Positions 17,026 to 26,638 of a stretch of DNA of 64,000 nucleotides are shown in pieces. A model generated the notes under the pieces. The model made no database searches. It was not told where the DNA came from and was given only the letters and a program-made list of their open reading frames with translations. The stretch covers positions 992,001 to 1,056,000 of the forward strand of contig NZ_CP109435.1 in the NCBI RefSeq assembly GCF_036227125.1. The letters run 5' to 3'. A program made the translations under genes and the position numbers. The DNA is from Streptomyces sp. NBC_01485 (lineage in GTDB: Bacteria > Actinomycetota > Actinomycetes > Streptomycetales > Streptomycetaceae). How positions within the stretch are numbered: position 1 is the stretch's first letter; each line of letters opens with the position of its first letter.

Positions 17026-19874
17026 GCGTGTCGGCCGGGCCGTACGAGGGCCTGCGCGAGGACGGGCCGGCCGGTATCCGGGAGGTGCGGGCGCATCCGG
17101 ACCGGCGCACGCTGACCGTCACCTTCTTCGGGGTGCTCCCGCCGGACGTGGACCGCACCCGGTTCGTCGTCGAGGGCGGCCGGCGGATCGTCGGCATCCG
17201 CGTCCTGCGCGTCCACCCCGGCCCGGGGCAGGAGGCGGGGGACGGCGCGGCGAACCGGCTGCGGCTGACCCTGGACCGGCCGGGCGACGACTCCACGTAC
17301 CGGCTGCGGGCGCTGGGGCGGGGCTTCCACGGCGGCCACGACCACGCCGACTTCACCTTCCACCCGACCCTCCGCCACCCCCCGCGCCCCGCGCCGAAGG
17401 CTCCGCACCCGGTCGCGCCGCCCGCCGGTCCCGCCCCGGCGATCGACTACCTGGCCAAGGACTACGCGAGTTTCCGCCGGCTGCTCCTGGAGCGGCTCTC
17501 GCTCACCCTGCCGCGGTGGACCGAGCGGCACGCCCCCGATCTCTGGGTCACCCTGGTGGAGCTGCTGGCCCATGTCGGGGACCGGCTCAGCTACCAGCAG
17601 GACGCGGTGGCCACCGAGGCGTACCTGGACACGGCGCGGCTGCGTACCTCGGTGCGGCGGCACGCGCGGCTGGTCGGCTACCCGATGCACGACGGCTGCG
17701 CGGCCCGCACCGTCGTCTGCGTCGAGACGGCGACCGAACTGACCCTGGACACCGGCGACTTGGCGTTCACGGCGCTGCCGGAGGACGACCTCGCCCAGCC
17801 GTCGGACCGGCCGGACGGCCCGGTGATCTCCCCGGAGGCCCTGGTCTCGGCCCCGCATCCGGCCTACCAGCCGCTGGAGCGACGGCGGATGCGGCTGCTG
17901 CCCGCGCACAACGGCGTACCGCTGTGGGCCTGGGGGCAGGACGGCTTCGCGCTGCCCGCCGGCGCCACCCGGGCCGCCCTCCTCGACGACGACGGCAACG
18001 GCAACGGTGGCGGCAACGGCAGCGGCGGCGGACGCCGGGTGCTGGATCTGAAGATCGGCGACCTGCTCGTCCTGGAGGAGACGCACTCACCCGGCGGCGG
18101 ACCGCCCGACCCCGGGCACCGGCAGGCCGTCCGGCTCACCCGCGCGACCCGGGACGTCGACGCGAACACCGGCACGGCGGTCGTGAAGATCGCCTGGGCC
18201 GACGAGGACGCCCTCGCCTTCCCGCTGTGCGTGCGCAACCCGCGTGGCCCCGACGGGCGGCCGGGCGCGACCGTCGTGGCCCGCGGCAACGCCCTGCTCG
18301 TCCAACACGGCCTGGACATCATCTGGTTCCCCGGCGGCGAGTCCGGCGAGCTGGTCCAGGTGCCGGGGCGGGCGACGGACGGGACGGTGGACGCCTCGCC
18401 GGCCCGGCCCCGGCCGGTGACGTTGCGCGGCGGGCCCGTCACCTGGTCGCCGCCGTATCCGCGCCCGGCCGATCTGGCCGCGGCGCAGGGGCGGCGGCTC
18501 CTGGGCCTCGCGGCCAGGGCACGGGACGGGCTGCGGGATCTGCACCACGGGGTGGCCGAGCTCCAGCCGGAGAGCCGTGAGCTGCTGACGGCCCTGTTCG
18601 GGGCGTCGTTCCTCGACGACTTCGCCGGGCTCGCCGACGACGCCGAACGGCGCGGCAGGGCAGCCCGTTTCCTCTCCGTCTTCGAGGACTTCTTCGAGCC
18701 GAGGCTGCGCCGCCTGGAGACGCTCGCCCTGCGCGCCCGGGCCGGTTACGTGCTCGACCACACCGACGCGGGCTGGGAGCTGGCGCAGACCTGGGGCGAG
18801 GGGGCCGCGGCCGGGCTGGATCCCGCCGACCCGGCCCTGCACGGCCCGGCGAGCAGTGCCCTGCGCCCCGATCCCCGCGAGGCGCTGCCCGCGCTGTACC
18901 TCACGGAGGATCCGAAGACGGGACCGGACTGGGCCCCGCGCCGGGACCTGCTGGCGAGCGGTCCCCGGGACCGGCACCTGGTGGCCGAGACCGACGACGA
19001 GGGGGTGCTCGCCCTCCGCTTCGGCGACGACCGGTGCGGCCGGGCGCCACGCCCGGGGGCCTGGATGCAGGCCTACTACCGGGTGGGCAACGGCCGTTCG
19101 GGCAACGCGGGCGGCGAGGCCGTCAACCGGATCGCCCACCGCACCGTCCAGCGGCTGGAGGGCATCACGCGGGTGCGCAACCCGGTGCCGGTGAGCGGCG
19201 GCACCGACCCGGAGCCGCTGGCGCAGGTGCGGCTGGCCGCCCCGCGCGCCCCGTTCCGTACGCTGCTGCGGGCCGTCACCGCCGAGGACTACGCCACCCT
19301 CGCCATGGGCCGTCCCGACGTGCAGCGCGCCGCCGCCTCCCTGCGCTGGACCGGCAGTTGGTACGAGGCGGACGTGGCGCTCGACCCGGCCGGCGCGGCC
19401 GTGCCCTCGCCGGCGCTGCTGGCGGAGGTACGGGCCGCGCTGCACCGCTACCGGCGCATCGGCCACGACGTCGTCACCCGGCCCGCGCTGCTGGTGCCGC
19501 TCGCCGTGGCCCTGAACGTGCTCGTCGACCCGCACTACGTCACCGCCGACGTGCGGGAGGCCCTGATGCGCCGCCTCCTGCCGGGACGCCGGACCGACGG
19601 TGAGCCGGGGTTCTTCGACCCGGCGGCGCTGACCTTCGGCACCCCGGTGCGGTCCAGTGCCCTGGTGGCGCTGTGCATGGGCGTGCCCGGCGTACGGCAC
19701 GCCGAGGTCACCGTGCTGCGCCGGATCCACGGCCCCGGCCCGGAGCGGGAGGGGCCGGACGTGCCGCCGTCCGGGGAGTTGCGGCTGCGTCCGCTGGAGG
19801 TGCCGCGGCTCGACGGCGACGTCACCCGGCAGGAGAACGGGTGGCTGACGCTGCGACTGCGAGGTGGACGATGA
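17022..19874 (+). CDS. Baseplate wedge protein, gp6/J-like (first copy)
   Basis: 950 aa; ATG overlaps the gp25 stop. It belongs to the family often called putative baseplate assembly protein: DYLAKDYASFRRLLLERL and LWVTLVELLAHVGDRLSY near residues 145-200, and the J-domain core (YYRVGNGRSGNAGGEAVNRI, then FRTLLRAVTAEDYATLA) near 690-760. It forms the ring of wedges around the hub. A Gly/Asn-rich insert at about 323-340 interrupts the middle. Two such genes in a row are usual for eCIS (Afp11/12-like). Confidence 0.9.
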   Translation: MSVSAGPYEGLREDGPAGIREVRAHPDRRTLTVTFFGVLPPDVDRTRFVVEGGRRIVGIRVLRVHPGPGQEAGDGAANRLRLTLDRPGDDSTYRLRALGRGFHGGHDHADFTFHPTLRHPPRPAPKAPHPVAPPAGPAPAIDYLAKDYASFRRLLLERLSLTLPRWTERHAPDLWVTLVELLAHVGDRLSYQQDAVATEAYLDTARLRTSVRRHARLVGYPMHDGCAARTVVCVETATELTLDTGDLAFTALPEDDLAQPSDRPDGPVISPEALVSAPHPAYQPLERRRMRLLPAHNGVPLWAWGQDGFALPAGATRAALLDDDGNGNGGGNGSGGGRRVLDLKIGDLLVLEETHSPGGGPPDPGHRQAVRLTRATRDVDANTGTAVVKIAWADEDALAFPLCVRNPRGPDGRPGATVVARGNALLVQHGLDIIWFPGGESGELVQVPGRATDGTVDASPARPRPVTLRGGPVTWSPPYPRPADLAAAQGRRLLGLAARARDGLRDLHHGVAELQPESRELLTALFGASFLDDFAGLADDAERRGRAARFLSVFEDFFEPRLRRLETLALRARAGYVLDHTDAGWELAQTWGEGAAAGLDPADPALHGPASSALRPDPREALPALYLTEDPKTGPDWAPRRDLLASGPRDRHLVAETDDEGVLALRFGDDRCGRAPRPGAWMQAYYRVGNGRSGNAGGEAVNRIAHRTVQRLEGITRVRNPVPVSGGTDPEPLAQVRLAAPRAPFRTLLRAVTAEDYATLAMGRPDVQRAAASLRWTGSWYEADVALDPAGAAVPSPALLAEVRAALHRYRRIGHDVVTRPALLVPLAVALNVLVDPHYVTADVREALMRRLLPGRRTDGEPGFFDPAALTFGTPVRSSALVALCMGVPGVRHAEVTVLRRIHGPGPEREGPDVPPSGELRLRPLEVPRLDGDVTRQENGWLTLRLRGGR

Positions 19875-22800
19875 CCGACTGCCCCGCCGGCCGACCGGGT
19901 CCGGCACCCGTGTGGAACCGTCCCGGGCTGCCCGCGCTGTCCTACCGGGTGGGCGACCACCGGCAGTTCCTCGACGCGATGCTGGCCCGGCTGCCCGCCG
20001 CCGGCGACGACGAGCACGCGCCGCTGGCGGGGCTGACGACGCGGGAGCCGGACGACCCCTCGATCGCCCTGCTCGACGCCTGGGCCGTCGTCGCCGACGT
20101 GCTGACCTTCTATCAGGAGCGGATCGCCGACGAGGGGTTCCTGCGCACCGCGGCGGAGCCGGAGTCGCTGGTCCGGCTCGGGCGGCTGGTCGGGCACCGG
20201 CCGCGCCCCGCGCTCGCGGCCGCCGCCCACCTCGCCTACACGCTGGATCCGGGCACGTCCTGTGTCGTGCCGGCCGGGTCGCAGGTCAAGAGCGAGCCCG
20301 AGCCCGGCGCGCTGCCCGTGGTCTTCGAGACCGCCGGGGACCTCGCCGCGCGAGCGGAGTGGAACCGGCTGCCGGTGCGCGCCACCCGGCCGCCCGCCCT
20401 CACGGCCGACGTCGCGACCAGCGTCCGGTCCCTCGACGTCGAGGGGGTCCAGCCCGCCCTGCGCCCCGGTGACCGGCTGCTGTTCGCCTATCCCGACGCC
20501 CGGCTGAACCTGACGCGGGTGGTGGAGAGCGCGCAGCCCGATCCCGCGCGGGGGCGGACCACGGTGCTGCTGCGGGTGCCGGACGCGACCGGGCAGTTGG
20601 ACAACGCGGTGGACGCGCTGCGGGAGGACCTGGAGGAGGCGGCGCGCCGCGCGTCGTCCGAGGGGCCGTTCGAGGAGCTGCTGACGTTGCTGCGCGAGGT
20701 CCGGCAGCGCGCCGAGGAGCTGCGCGACCCGGACACCTTCGCGGCCCGGCTCGACCGCAGGCTGCGGCGGCTGCACGACCGTCTCGCCGGGCTCGGCGGC
20801 GACCTGGACGTGGACGGGCTGGCCGAGCGGGCGGCCGTACGGCTGGCGACCGTCCAGGACGCCGTGCGGCGGCTGGCCGGGGCGCCGGAGCGGGCGGCGT
20901 CGGCGGGTGGGCGGGCGCTGCTGCGGGACCTCGCCGACCCGGCCGGGCGGGTGCAGCACGCGGTCGACCCCCTGCTGGACGCGCTCGGCCTGGGCAAGCC
21001 TCCGCGCCACACATCGCCCGCGGTCACCGACGCCCTCGGCGCCGGGTCCGACGCGCTGCCCCGGCTCCTCGCGGGCAACGGGCCCGGCGTGACCGCGTCC
21101 CTCTACGAGGCGCTGTCCGCCGTCGCGCCCCCGGTCACCGCGCCGGGCGTGCACCGGTTCCGGGTGGTCGCCGCCCCGCTGGGCGCCTCGATCCCGGACG
21201 ACGCCCGGGTCCTGCGGCTGCTGCGCGGGGCGGCCGCGTCGCGGGCGGAGGGCGGGGGTCCGCTGCCGGGCGACGTGCTGCTCCTGGACGCGGTGCACGA
21301 GGAGATCCAGCCGGGGAGCTGGCTCGCGGTGCGGGTGGCGGGCCGCTCGCGCACCCGGGTCGTCCGGGTCGTCGAGGCCGGCCAGTTGTCCGTCGCCAAC
21401 GACGTGGACGCCGTACGGGTGACGCGGCTGCGGCTGGCCGGGCCGTGGACCGAGGACTGCGAGGACGTGGCCGTGCGGCGGGCCACCACCGTGTGGGCGG
21501 CGGGCGAGCCGCTCACGCCGGCCGCCTCGCCGGATCCCGCCGACGTGGCGGGCGCGGCCGTCGCCCTGGACGGCACGTTCGAGGGGCTGGCCGCCGGGCG
21601 GCTGGTCGTCGTCTCCGGGGAGCGGACGGACGTCGTGCCCGGGGGCGGTGCGGGGGTTGCGGGCGCTGAGCTCGCCGTCCTGGCGGGCGTGCGCCATGCC
21701 TTCGACGGGACGTCCTTCGACGACCGGGTGCGCACCACGCTGCTGCTGACCGCCCCGCTCGCGCACCGCTACCGGCGGGGCAGCGTCGTCGTGCACGGCA
21801 ACGTGGTCACGGCGACGGCGGGCGAGACCGTCACCGAGGTGCTGGGCAGCGGTGACGCCGGGCGGGCCGGGCAGGTGTTCGGGCTGCGGCGCGGCCCGCT
21901 GGTCTGGCTGCCGTCGGCGAGCGCCGACGGCGGCGAGGAGGAGCTCACCGTCCGGGTCGACGGCGTGGCGTGGCGGCGGACCGCGGACCTGGGCGAGGAG
22001 GGGCCGCTCGACCAGGCGTTCCGGCTGCGCGCGGGCATCGACGGGCGGGCGGCGGTGGAGTTCGGCGACGGCCGGCACGCCGCCCGCCCGCCGACCGGCA
22101 CGGAGAACGTCACCGCCCGCTACCGGGTCGGCGGCGGGCGTGCGGGCAATGTCGCGGCCGGGCGGATCAACCAGGTCGTGAGCAGGCCGTTCGGCGTCAG
22201 CGGGGTCACCAACCCGCTGCCCGCGACGGGCGGGGCGGACGCCGACGGCCCGGCGCGCACCCGGCAGGCGATCCCGCTGCGGCTGGCCGCGTTCGACCGG
22301 CTGGTGTCGGTGAGCGACTACCAGTCCTTCGCCCGCGCCTTCGCGGGCGTCGGCCAGGCCGTGGCCCGCCGTTGCGTGGACGGCGGCCGGCCGGTCCTGC
22401 ACCTCACCGTCGTCGCCGCCGACGACGCCCCGCTGGACACCGCCTCCCCGCTCCTGGCCGCCCTGCGCTCGGCGCTGCGCCGGTACGGCGACCCGGCGCT
22501 GCCGGTGCGGGTGGAGCCCTGCGAGCGGGTCCGGCTGGTGGTGGTGCTCGGCGTGCGCACGGCCGCCGGTCACCTCCCGGAGCAGGTCGAGCGGCGGGTG
22601 CGCGAGGCGCTCGCCGCCCGGCTGGGCTTCTGGGGCGCGTACCTGGGGCATCCCGTGTACCAGAGCGCGGTGATCGCCGCCGCGCAGGCGGTGCCCGGCG
22701 TCGACTTCGTGGACCTGGACGCCTTCGGCGGGGTGCCGGAGGGCGCCGCCGCGGCCGACGTCGTCCGGTTCGCCGAGCACCCGTCCGTCGCCGCCTTCGT

Positions 22801-23053
22801 CCCGGCCCTGCCGGCCGGCCCGCGCGCGGTGCGCGACCGCGCGCCGTCCGGCGCCGCCCCGGGAGGCGGGCCGCCGGACCCGGCCGCCGTCGTCGACGCC
22901 TCGCAGGCGCCCACGGTCCTGCTCCCCGTCGGGACCACCCCCGCCGAACCGGCGGCCCCGACCACCCTGCCCCGGCTGGTGCTGCGCCCGGCCCAACTGG
23001 TGCTGCTGGACCCGGCCGTGCCCGGAACGCTGATCCTGCGGAGGATTCCATGA
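19871..23053 (+). CDS. Baseplate wedge protein, gp6/J-like (second copy)
   Basis: 1060 aa; ATG overlaps the previous stop. The N-terminal PSIALLDAWAVVADVLTFYQ and the conserved J block with RYRVGGGRAGNVAAGRINQV, followed by AFDRLVSVSDYQSFARAFAG, show the same family as its neighbour. Between about residues 240 and 430 lies a long, Arg/Glu/Leu-rich helical region that should form a coiled coil. The last 90 residues are Ala/Pro-rich. It probably pairs with the first J-like protein in each wedge. Confidence 0.9.
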   Translation: MTDCPAGRPGPAPVWNRPGLPALSYRVGDHRQFLDAMLARLPAAGDDEHAPLAGLTTREPDDPSIALLDAWAVVADVLTFYQERIADEGFLRTAAEPESLVRLGRLVGHRPRPALAAAAHLAYTLDPGTSCVVPAGSQVKSEPEPGALPVVFETAGDLAARAEWNRLPVRATRPPALTADVATSVRSLDVEGVQPALRPGDRLLFAYPDARLNLTRVVESAQPDPARGRTTVLLRVPDATGQLDNAVDALREDLEEAARRASSEGPFEELLTLLREVRQRAEELRDPDTFAARLDRRLRRLHDRLAGLGGDLDVDGLAERAAVRLATVQDAVRRLAGAPERAASAGGRALLRDLADPAGRVQHAVDPLLDALGLGKPPRHTSPAVTDALGAGSDALPRLLAGNGPGVTASLYEALSAVAPPVTAPGVHRFRVVAAPLGASIPDDARVLRLLRGAAASRAEGGGPLPGDVLLLDAVHEEIQPGSWLAVRVAGRSRTRVVRVVEAGQLSVANDVDAVRVTRLRLAGPWTEDCEDVAVRRATTVWAAGEPLTPAASPDPADVAGAAVALDGTFEGLAAGRLVVVSGERTDVVPGGGAGVAGAELAVLAGVRHAFDGTSFDDRVRTTLLLTAPLAHRYRRGSVVVHGNVVTATAGETVTEVLGSGDAGRAGQVFGLRRGPLVWLPSASADGGEEELTVRVDGVAWRRTADLGEEGPLDQAFRLRAGIDGRAAVEFGDGRHAARPPTGTENVTARYRVGGGRAGNVAAGRINQVVSRPFGVSGVTNPLPATGGADADGPARTRQAIPLRLAAFDRLVSVSDYQSFARAFAGVGQAVARRCVDGGRPVLHLTVVAADDAPLDTASPLLAALRSALRRYGDPALPVRVEPCERVRLVVVLGVRTAAGHLPEQVERRVREALAARLGFWGAYLGHPVYQSAVIAAAQAVPGVDFVDLDAFGGVPEGAAAADVVRFAEHPSVAAFVPALPAGPRAVRDRAPSGAAPGGGPPDPAAVVDASQAPTVLLPVGTTPAEPAAPTTLPRLVLRPAQLVLLDPAVPGTLILRRIP

Positions 23054-25179
23054 CCCCGGACGAGCTGTACGCGCTGCTGCCGGCCGTGCACCGCAGGCGC
23101 GACGCGGAACAGGGCGGCCCGCTGCGGGCGCTGCTGACGGTCGTCGCCGAACAGGCGGCGGTGGTGCAGGGGGACATCGAGCAGCTCTACGACAACTGGT
23201 TCATCGAGACCTGCGACGACTGGGTGGTGCCCTACCTCGGCGACCTCGTCGGCTACGAGCTCCTGCCCCGGATCGCCGCCGCCCTGTCCGACGACACCGC
23301 GCGGGCGAGCGGTCTGCCGGCCGCCGCCGTGCCGCGCCGGGACGTCGCCGACACCGTCGTCAACCGGCGCCGCAAGGGCACCCTGGCGCTGCTGGAGGAT
23401 CTCGCGTCGGCGGTGGCCGGGTGGCCCGCCCGGGTGGTGGAGTACCGGCGCCTGCTGTCCGTCACCCAGCCCGTGCGCCGCTACACCTCCGACGGCGCCG
23501 ACGCGCGCCGCAGACTGGCGCGCGGCACGCTGGTCGACGTGCGGGACGCGGGGGCGCTGGACCGGCTGGGCGGACCGTTCGACACCCTGGCCCGCACCAT
23601 GGAGGTGCCGCGCGCCGGGTCGGCCCGCCGGGTCGGCCGGTACGGCGTCCAGTCCGTCGGCCTGCACCTGTGGCGGCTGCGCACCTACCCGGTGACCCGG
23701 GCCCCCGCGTACTGCCTGGACCGCGACCGGGCCTGCTACACGTTCAACGTGCTCGCCGTCGACACGCCCCTGTTCACCGCGCCGGTGCCCGAGCCGTCGA
23801 GCTTCCACATCGCGGACGAGACGAACGTCCCGGAGCCCATCGGCCGCCGGGCGCTGAAGGACCGGCTGTACGACCACTACGGGCCGGGCCGAAGCCTGTG
23901 CGTGTGGACCGGCCCCGACAAGGAGGACGACGTCGTACGGCTGGACCGGATCGTCGTCGCAGACCTCTCCGGCTGGCGGTTCCGGCTCGCCGCCGGGGAG
24001 GTCGCCGTCGACCCGGTGCTCGGCCGGCTCATGCTCGCGCCGGGCACGGCCCCCGCGCACGGAGTGCGGGTGACGTACCACCACGCGTTCTCCGGCGACC
24101 TCGGCGGCGGCGAGTACCCGCGCCCCGAGCCCGCGGCGGCCGGCGCGGCGGAGCGCTACCGGGTGGGTCCCGGCGAGGACCACCACAGCGTCGCCGACGC
24201 GATCGGCCGCTGGCGTGCGGAGAAGCGCTCGCACGAGCACAAGGCGGAGGCGATCGTGGAGATCACCGCCAACGAGGTGTACGAGGACCTGACCGAGCTG
24301 CGCCTCGACCCCGGGGACCGGCTCACGGTGCGCGCCGCGGACGGCGTCCGCCCGGTCGTCCGGCTGACCGGCCGGCGCGACGACGACCGCCCCCGCGCCC
24401 TGACGATCACCGGCAGCGGCGCCGATACGGCGGTGCTCGTCCTCGACGGGCTGCTGGTGACGGGCGGCGCTGTGCGGGTGCGGGGCGGCGTGGGCCGTCT
24501 CGTCGTCCGGCACTGCACGTTCGTGCCGGGCTGGGAACTGGAGTCCCGGGGCACACCCCTGGCGCCCGGGGCGCCGAGTCTGGAGATCGCCGGCGGCCCG
24601 GTCCGCACCGAGATCCACCGCAGCGTCCTCGGCCCCGTGACGGTCGCCGCGCGCGGCGACGGGCGCGAGCCCGCACGGCTGGAGGTGTACGACAGCGTGC
24701 TGGACGCGACCGTGGACGAGGCGACGGCGCTCGGCGACCCGGACGGCGGCCCCGCCCACGTCCTCCTCACCGCCCGCAGCTCCACGGTCATCGGCGCCGT
24801 GCGCGCCCGGGCCGTGGAGCTGCTGGAGAACTGCCTGCTGGCCGGCGAGGTGCGGATCGACCGGCACGACCAGGGCTCCGTACGGTTCTGCTGGCTGCCG
24901 TCCGAGGACAGCTCGACGCCGGCCCGCTTCCACTGCGAGCCCGACCACTCCGGCGCCCGGGCGCGCGAACTGCGCTTCGCCGGCACCCGGTACGGCTCCC
25001 CCGACTACGTCCGACTCGCCGACGACTGCGCCGAGGTGATCCGCCGCGGGGGCGACAACGGCTCGGAACCCGGCGCGCTGCACCACCTGTTCCAGCCGCA
25101 GCGGGAGGACAATCTCCGCACCCGGCTGGCCGAGTACACACCGGCCGGATGCGACCCGGGGCTGTTCTTCGTCACCTGA
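23050..25179 (+). CDS. Phage tail protein, gpI-like N-terminus with beta-helix C-terminus
   Basis: 709 aa; ATG overlaps the previous stop. Residues 1-75 (LYALLPAVHRRRDAEQGG, then LYDNWFIETCDDWVVPYLGD) match the P2 gpI/tail-protein domain that joins baseplate wedges to fibres. From about 400 onward the chain is a repetitive beta-rich region, likely a right-handed parallel beta-helix (for example VLDGLLVTGGAVRVRGGVG). It could form the peripheral plate or a short fibre. No separate fibre with a receptor-binding tip is seen nearby. Confidence 0.85.
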   Translation: MTPDELYALLPAVHRRRDAEQGGPLRALLTVVAEQAAVVQGDIEQLYDNWFIETCDDWVVPYLGDLVGYELLPRIAAALSDDTARASGLPAAAVPRRDVADTVVNRRRKGTLALLEDLASAVAGWPARVVEYRRLLSVTQPVRRYTSDGADARRRLARGTLVDVRDAGALDRLGGPFDTLARTMEVPRAGSARRVGRYGVQSVGLHLWRLRTYPVTRAPAYCLDRDRACYTFNVLAVDTPLFTAPVPEPSSFHIADETNVPEPIGRRALKDRLYDHYGPGRSLCVWTGPDKEDDVVRLDRIVVADLSGWRFRLAAGEVAVDPVLGRLMLAPGTAPAHGVRVTYHHAFSGDLGGGEYPRPEPAAAGAAERYRVGPGEDHHSVADAIGRWRAEKRSHEHKAEAIVEITANEVYEDLTELRLDPGDRLTVRAADGVRPVVRLTGRRDDDRPRALTITGSGADTAVLVLDGLLVTGGAVRVRGGVGRLVVRHCTFVPGWELESRGTPLAPGAPSLEIAGGPVRTEIHRSVLGPVTVAARGDGREPARLEVYDSVLDATVDEATALGDPDGGPAHVLLTARSSTVIGAVRARAVELLENCLLAGEVRIDRHDQGSVRFCWLPSEDSSTPARFHCEPDHSGARARELRFAGTRYGSPDYVRLADDCAEVIRRGGDNGSEPGALHHLFQPQREDNLRTRLAEYTPAGCDPGLFFVT

Positions 25180-25228
25180 GGAGCCGCCCCGACACCGTCC
25201 GCCCCCGGCCCAGGCAGGAAGCACACGC

Positions 25229-26617
25229 ATGCACGGCGACTTCTCCCGCGTCATCTTCGATCCCGCTCGGCGGTTCTCCGCCGTACTGTCCCAGCAGGGC
25301 CGGGTCCAGCTCGATGCCGAGATCAACGAGCAGACGGCGATCCTCCTGCACTACGTGCGCACGCTGGCCACCGACCTGATGGGGCCGGCCGCCTACCCGC
25401 CCGAGCCGGACGGCCTCGGCGGCTTCGGCGTCGACGCCTTCGACGGCGACACCTTCACCGTGGCCCCGGGCCGCATGTACGTCGACGGCATCCTCTGCGA
25501 GTGCGACGGCACCGACTACTGGGAGCAGCCCGACGGCCACCTCGACCCCGAGCACGAGGACGACCGGCTGCCTTCGGGGCCGTTCCTGGTGTACCTGCGG
25601 GTGTGGGAGCGGCTGGTCACGGCGTGGGAGGCGCCCTGGATCCGTGAGGTGGCGCTCGGCGCGAACGGCCCGGACACGACGGCGCGCAGCCGGGTGGTGT
25701 GGCAGGTGTGCGCGCTCCCGCTGGAGCGGGACGCGCCGGTGCCCGACATGCGCAGCGCCACGCGCTTCCTGCGGGACCGCGTCCGCGGCGCGTTCGAGCC
25801 GCGCGGCCTGCTCTCCGCGGCGACCGGCCGGCCGAAGCACGACGGGCCGGGCGGCGCCCCTGCCGCGTCCCCCGCGGCCCCTGTGTCATCGGGGTACCGG
25901 GGTCCCGAGAACCAGTTGTACCGGGTGGAGGTGCACCGGGGCGGCGGCGAGGGCTGGGCGACGTACAAGTGGTCCCGGGAGAACGGCTGCGTGGTCCTGC
26001 CGGTCCGGTCCGTCGACGGTGCGTCGGTGGAGCTGGAGACCCTGGGCCGGGACGACAAGCTCGGCGTGGACACGGGCGACGTGGTGGAGCTCCTGGACGA
26101 CGCCTCGGTGTGCCGCGGCGCGTCGGACCGCTACGACGAGGGCTGCGGCCGCCTGTACACGGTCACGAAGGTCGACCACGCCGGGTTCCGGGTCGAACTG
26201 GACGGCGAGCCCCGCGAGGACCCGCGCCACCGGACCGTCGGTCAGGTCCCGCGCCGCCGCCCGTTCCTGCGCCGCTGGGACCACGGCACGAGCGGCCGGG
26301 ACGACGGGTACACGGGCGACGAGATGGGCCTGCTCCTGCGGGAGGGCGAGTGGCTGACCCTGGAGGACGGCGTCCAGGTCCGGTTCCACCCCGGAGAGGA
26401 CGAGCCCCGCAACTACCGCCACGGCGACTACTGGCTCGTCCCGGCCCGGGTCCTGACCGGCGACGTCGAATGGCCGCGCAGCCGCCAGGGCCAGCCCCTG
26501 CGCCGACGCCCCCACGGAGTCCCGTACCACTACGCCCCGCTCGCGTACATCGACCCCCGGGGCGGCGACGACTTCCGGCTGGTGGACCTGCGGGTGCCGT
26601 TGGCGCACCGACGGTAG
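25229..26617 (+). CDS. DUF6519 eCIS-associated protein
   Basis: 462 aa, 49 bp after the tail protein; the last recognisable gene of the operon. The start MHGDFSRVIFDPARRFSAVL, then QQGRVQLDAEINEQTAI, is the DUF6519 signature found in eCIS and related phage loci. Later blocks (YRVEVHRGGGEGWATYKWSR and FHPGEDEPRNYRHGDYWLV) are shared with that family. It is probably a structural baseplate or fibre component. No enzyme motif or signal peptide is seen. Confidence 0.85.
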   Translation: MHGDFSRVIFDPARRFSAVLSQQGRVQLDAEINEQTAILLHYVRTLATDLMGPAAYPPEPDGLGGFGVDAFDGDTFTVAPGRMYVDGILCECDGTDYWEQPDGHLDPEHEDDRLPSGPFLVYLRVWERLVTAWEAPWIREVALGANGPDTTARSRVVWQVCALPLERDAPVPDMRSATRFLRDRVRGAFEPRGLLSAATGRPKHDGPGGAPAASPAAPVSSGYRGPENQLYRVEVHRGGGEGWATYKWSRENGCVVLPVRSVDGASVELETLGRDDKLGVDTGDVVELLDDASVCRGASDRYDEGCGRLYTVTKVDHAGFRVELDGEPREDPRHRTVGQVPRRRPFLRRWDHGTSGRDDGYTGDEMGLLLREGEWLTLEDGVQVRFHPGEDEPRNYRHGDYWLVPARVLTGDVEWPRSRQGQPLRRRPHGVPYHYAPLAYIDPRGGDDFRLVDLRVPLAHRR

Positions 26618-26638
26618 AGGCCGTAGCGGTCGTAGGGG

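Noticed and set aside
19535..22996. A 1153-codon open frame on the minus strand
   Set aside because: It lies opposite the two J-type baseplate genes, reads Gly/Arg/Val/Gln-rich without domains, and is the usual shadow of GC-rich coding DNA.
6600..26617. The region as a prophage
   Set aside because: There is no capsid, portal, terminase, integrase or lysis gene; gene content and order fit an eCIS.
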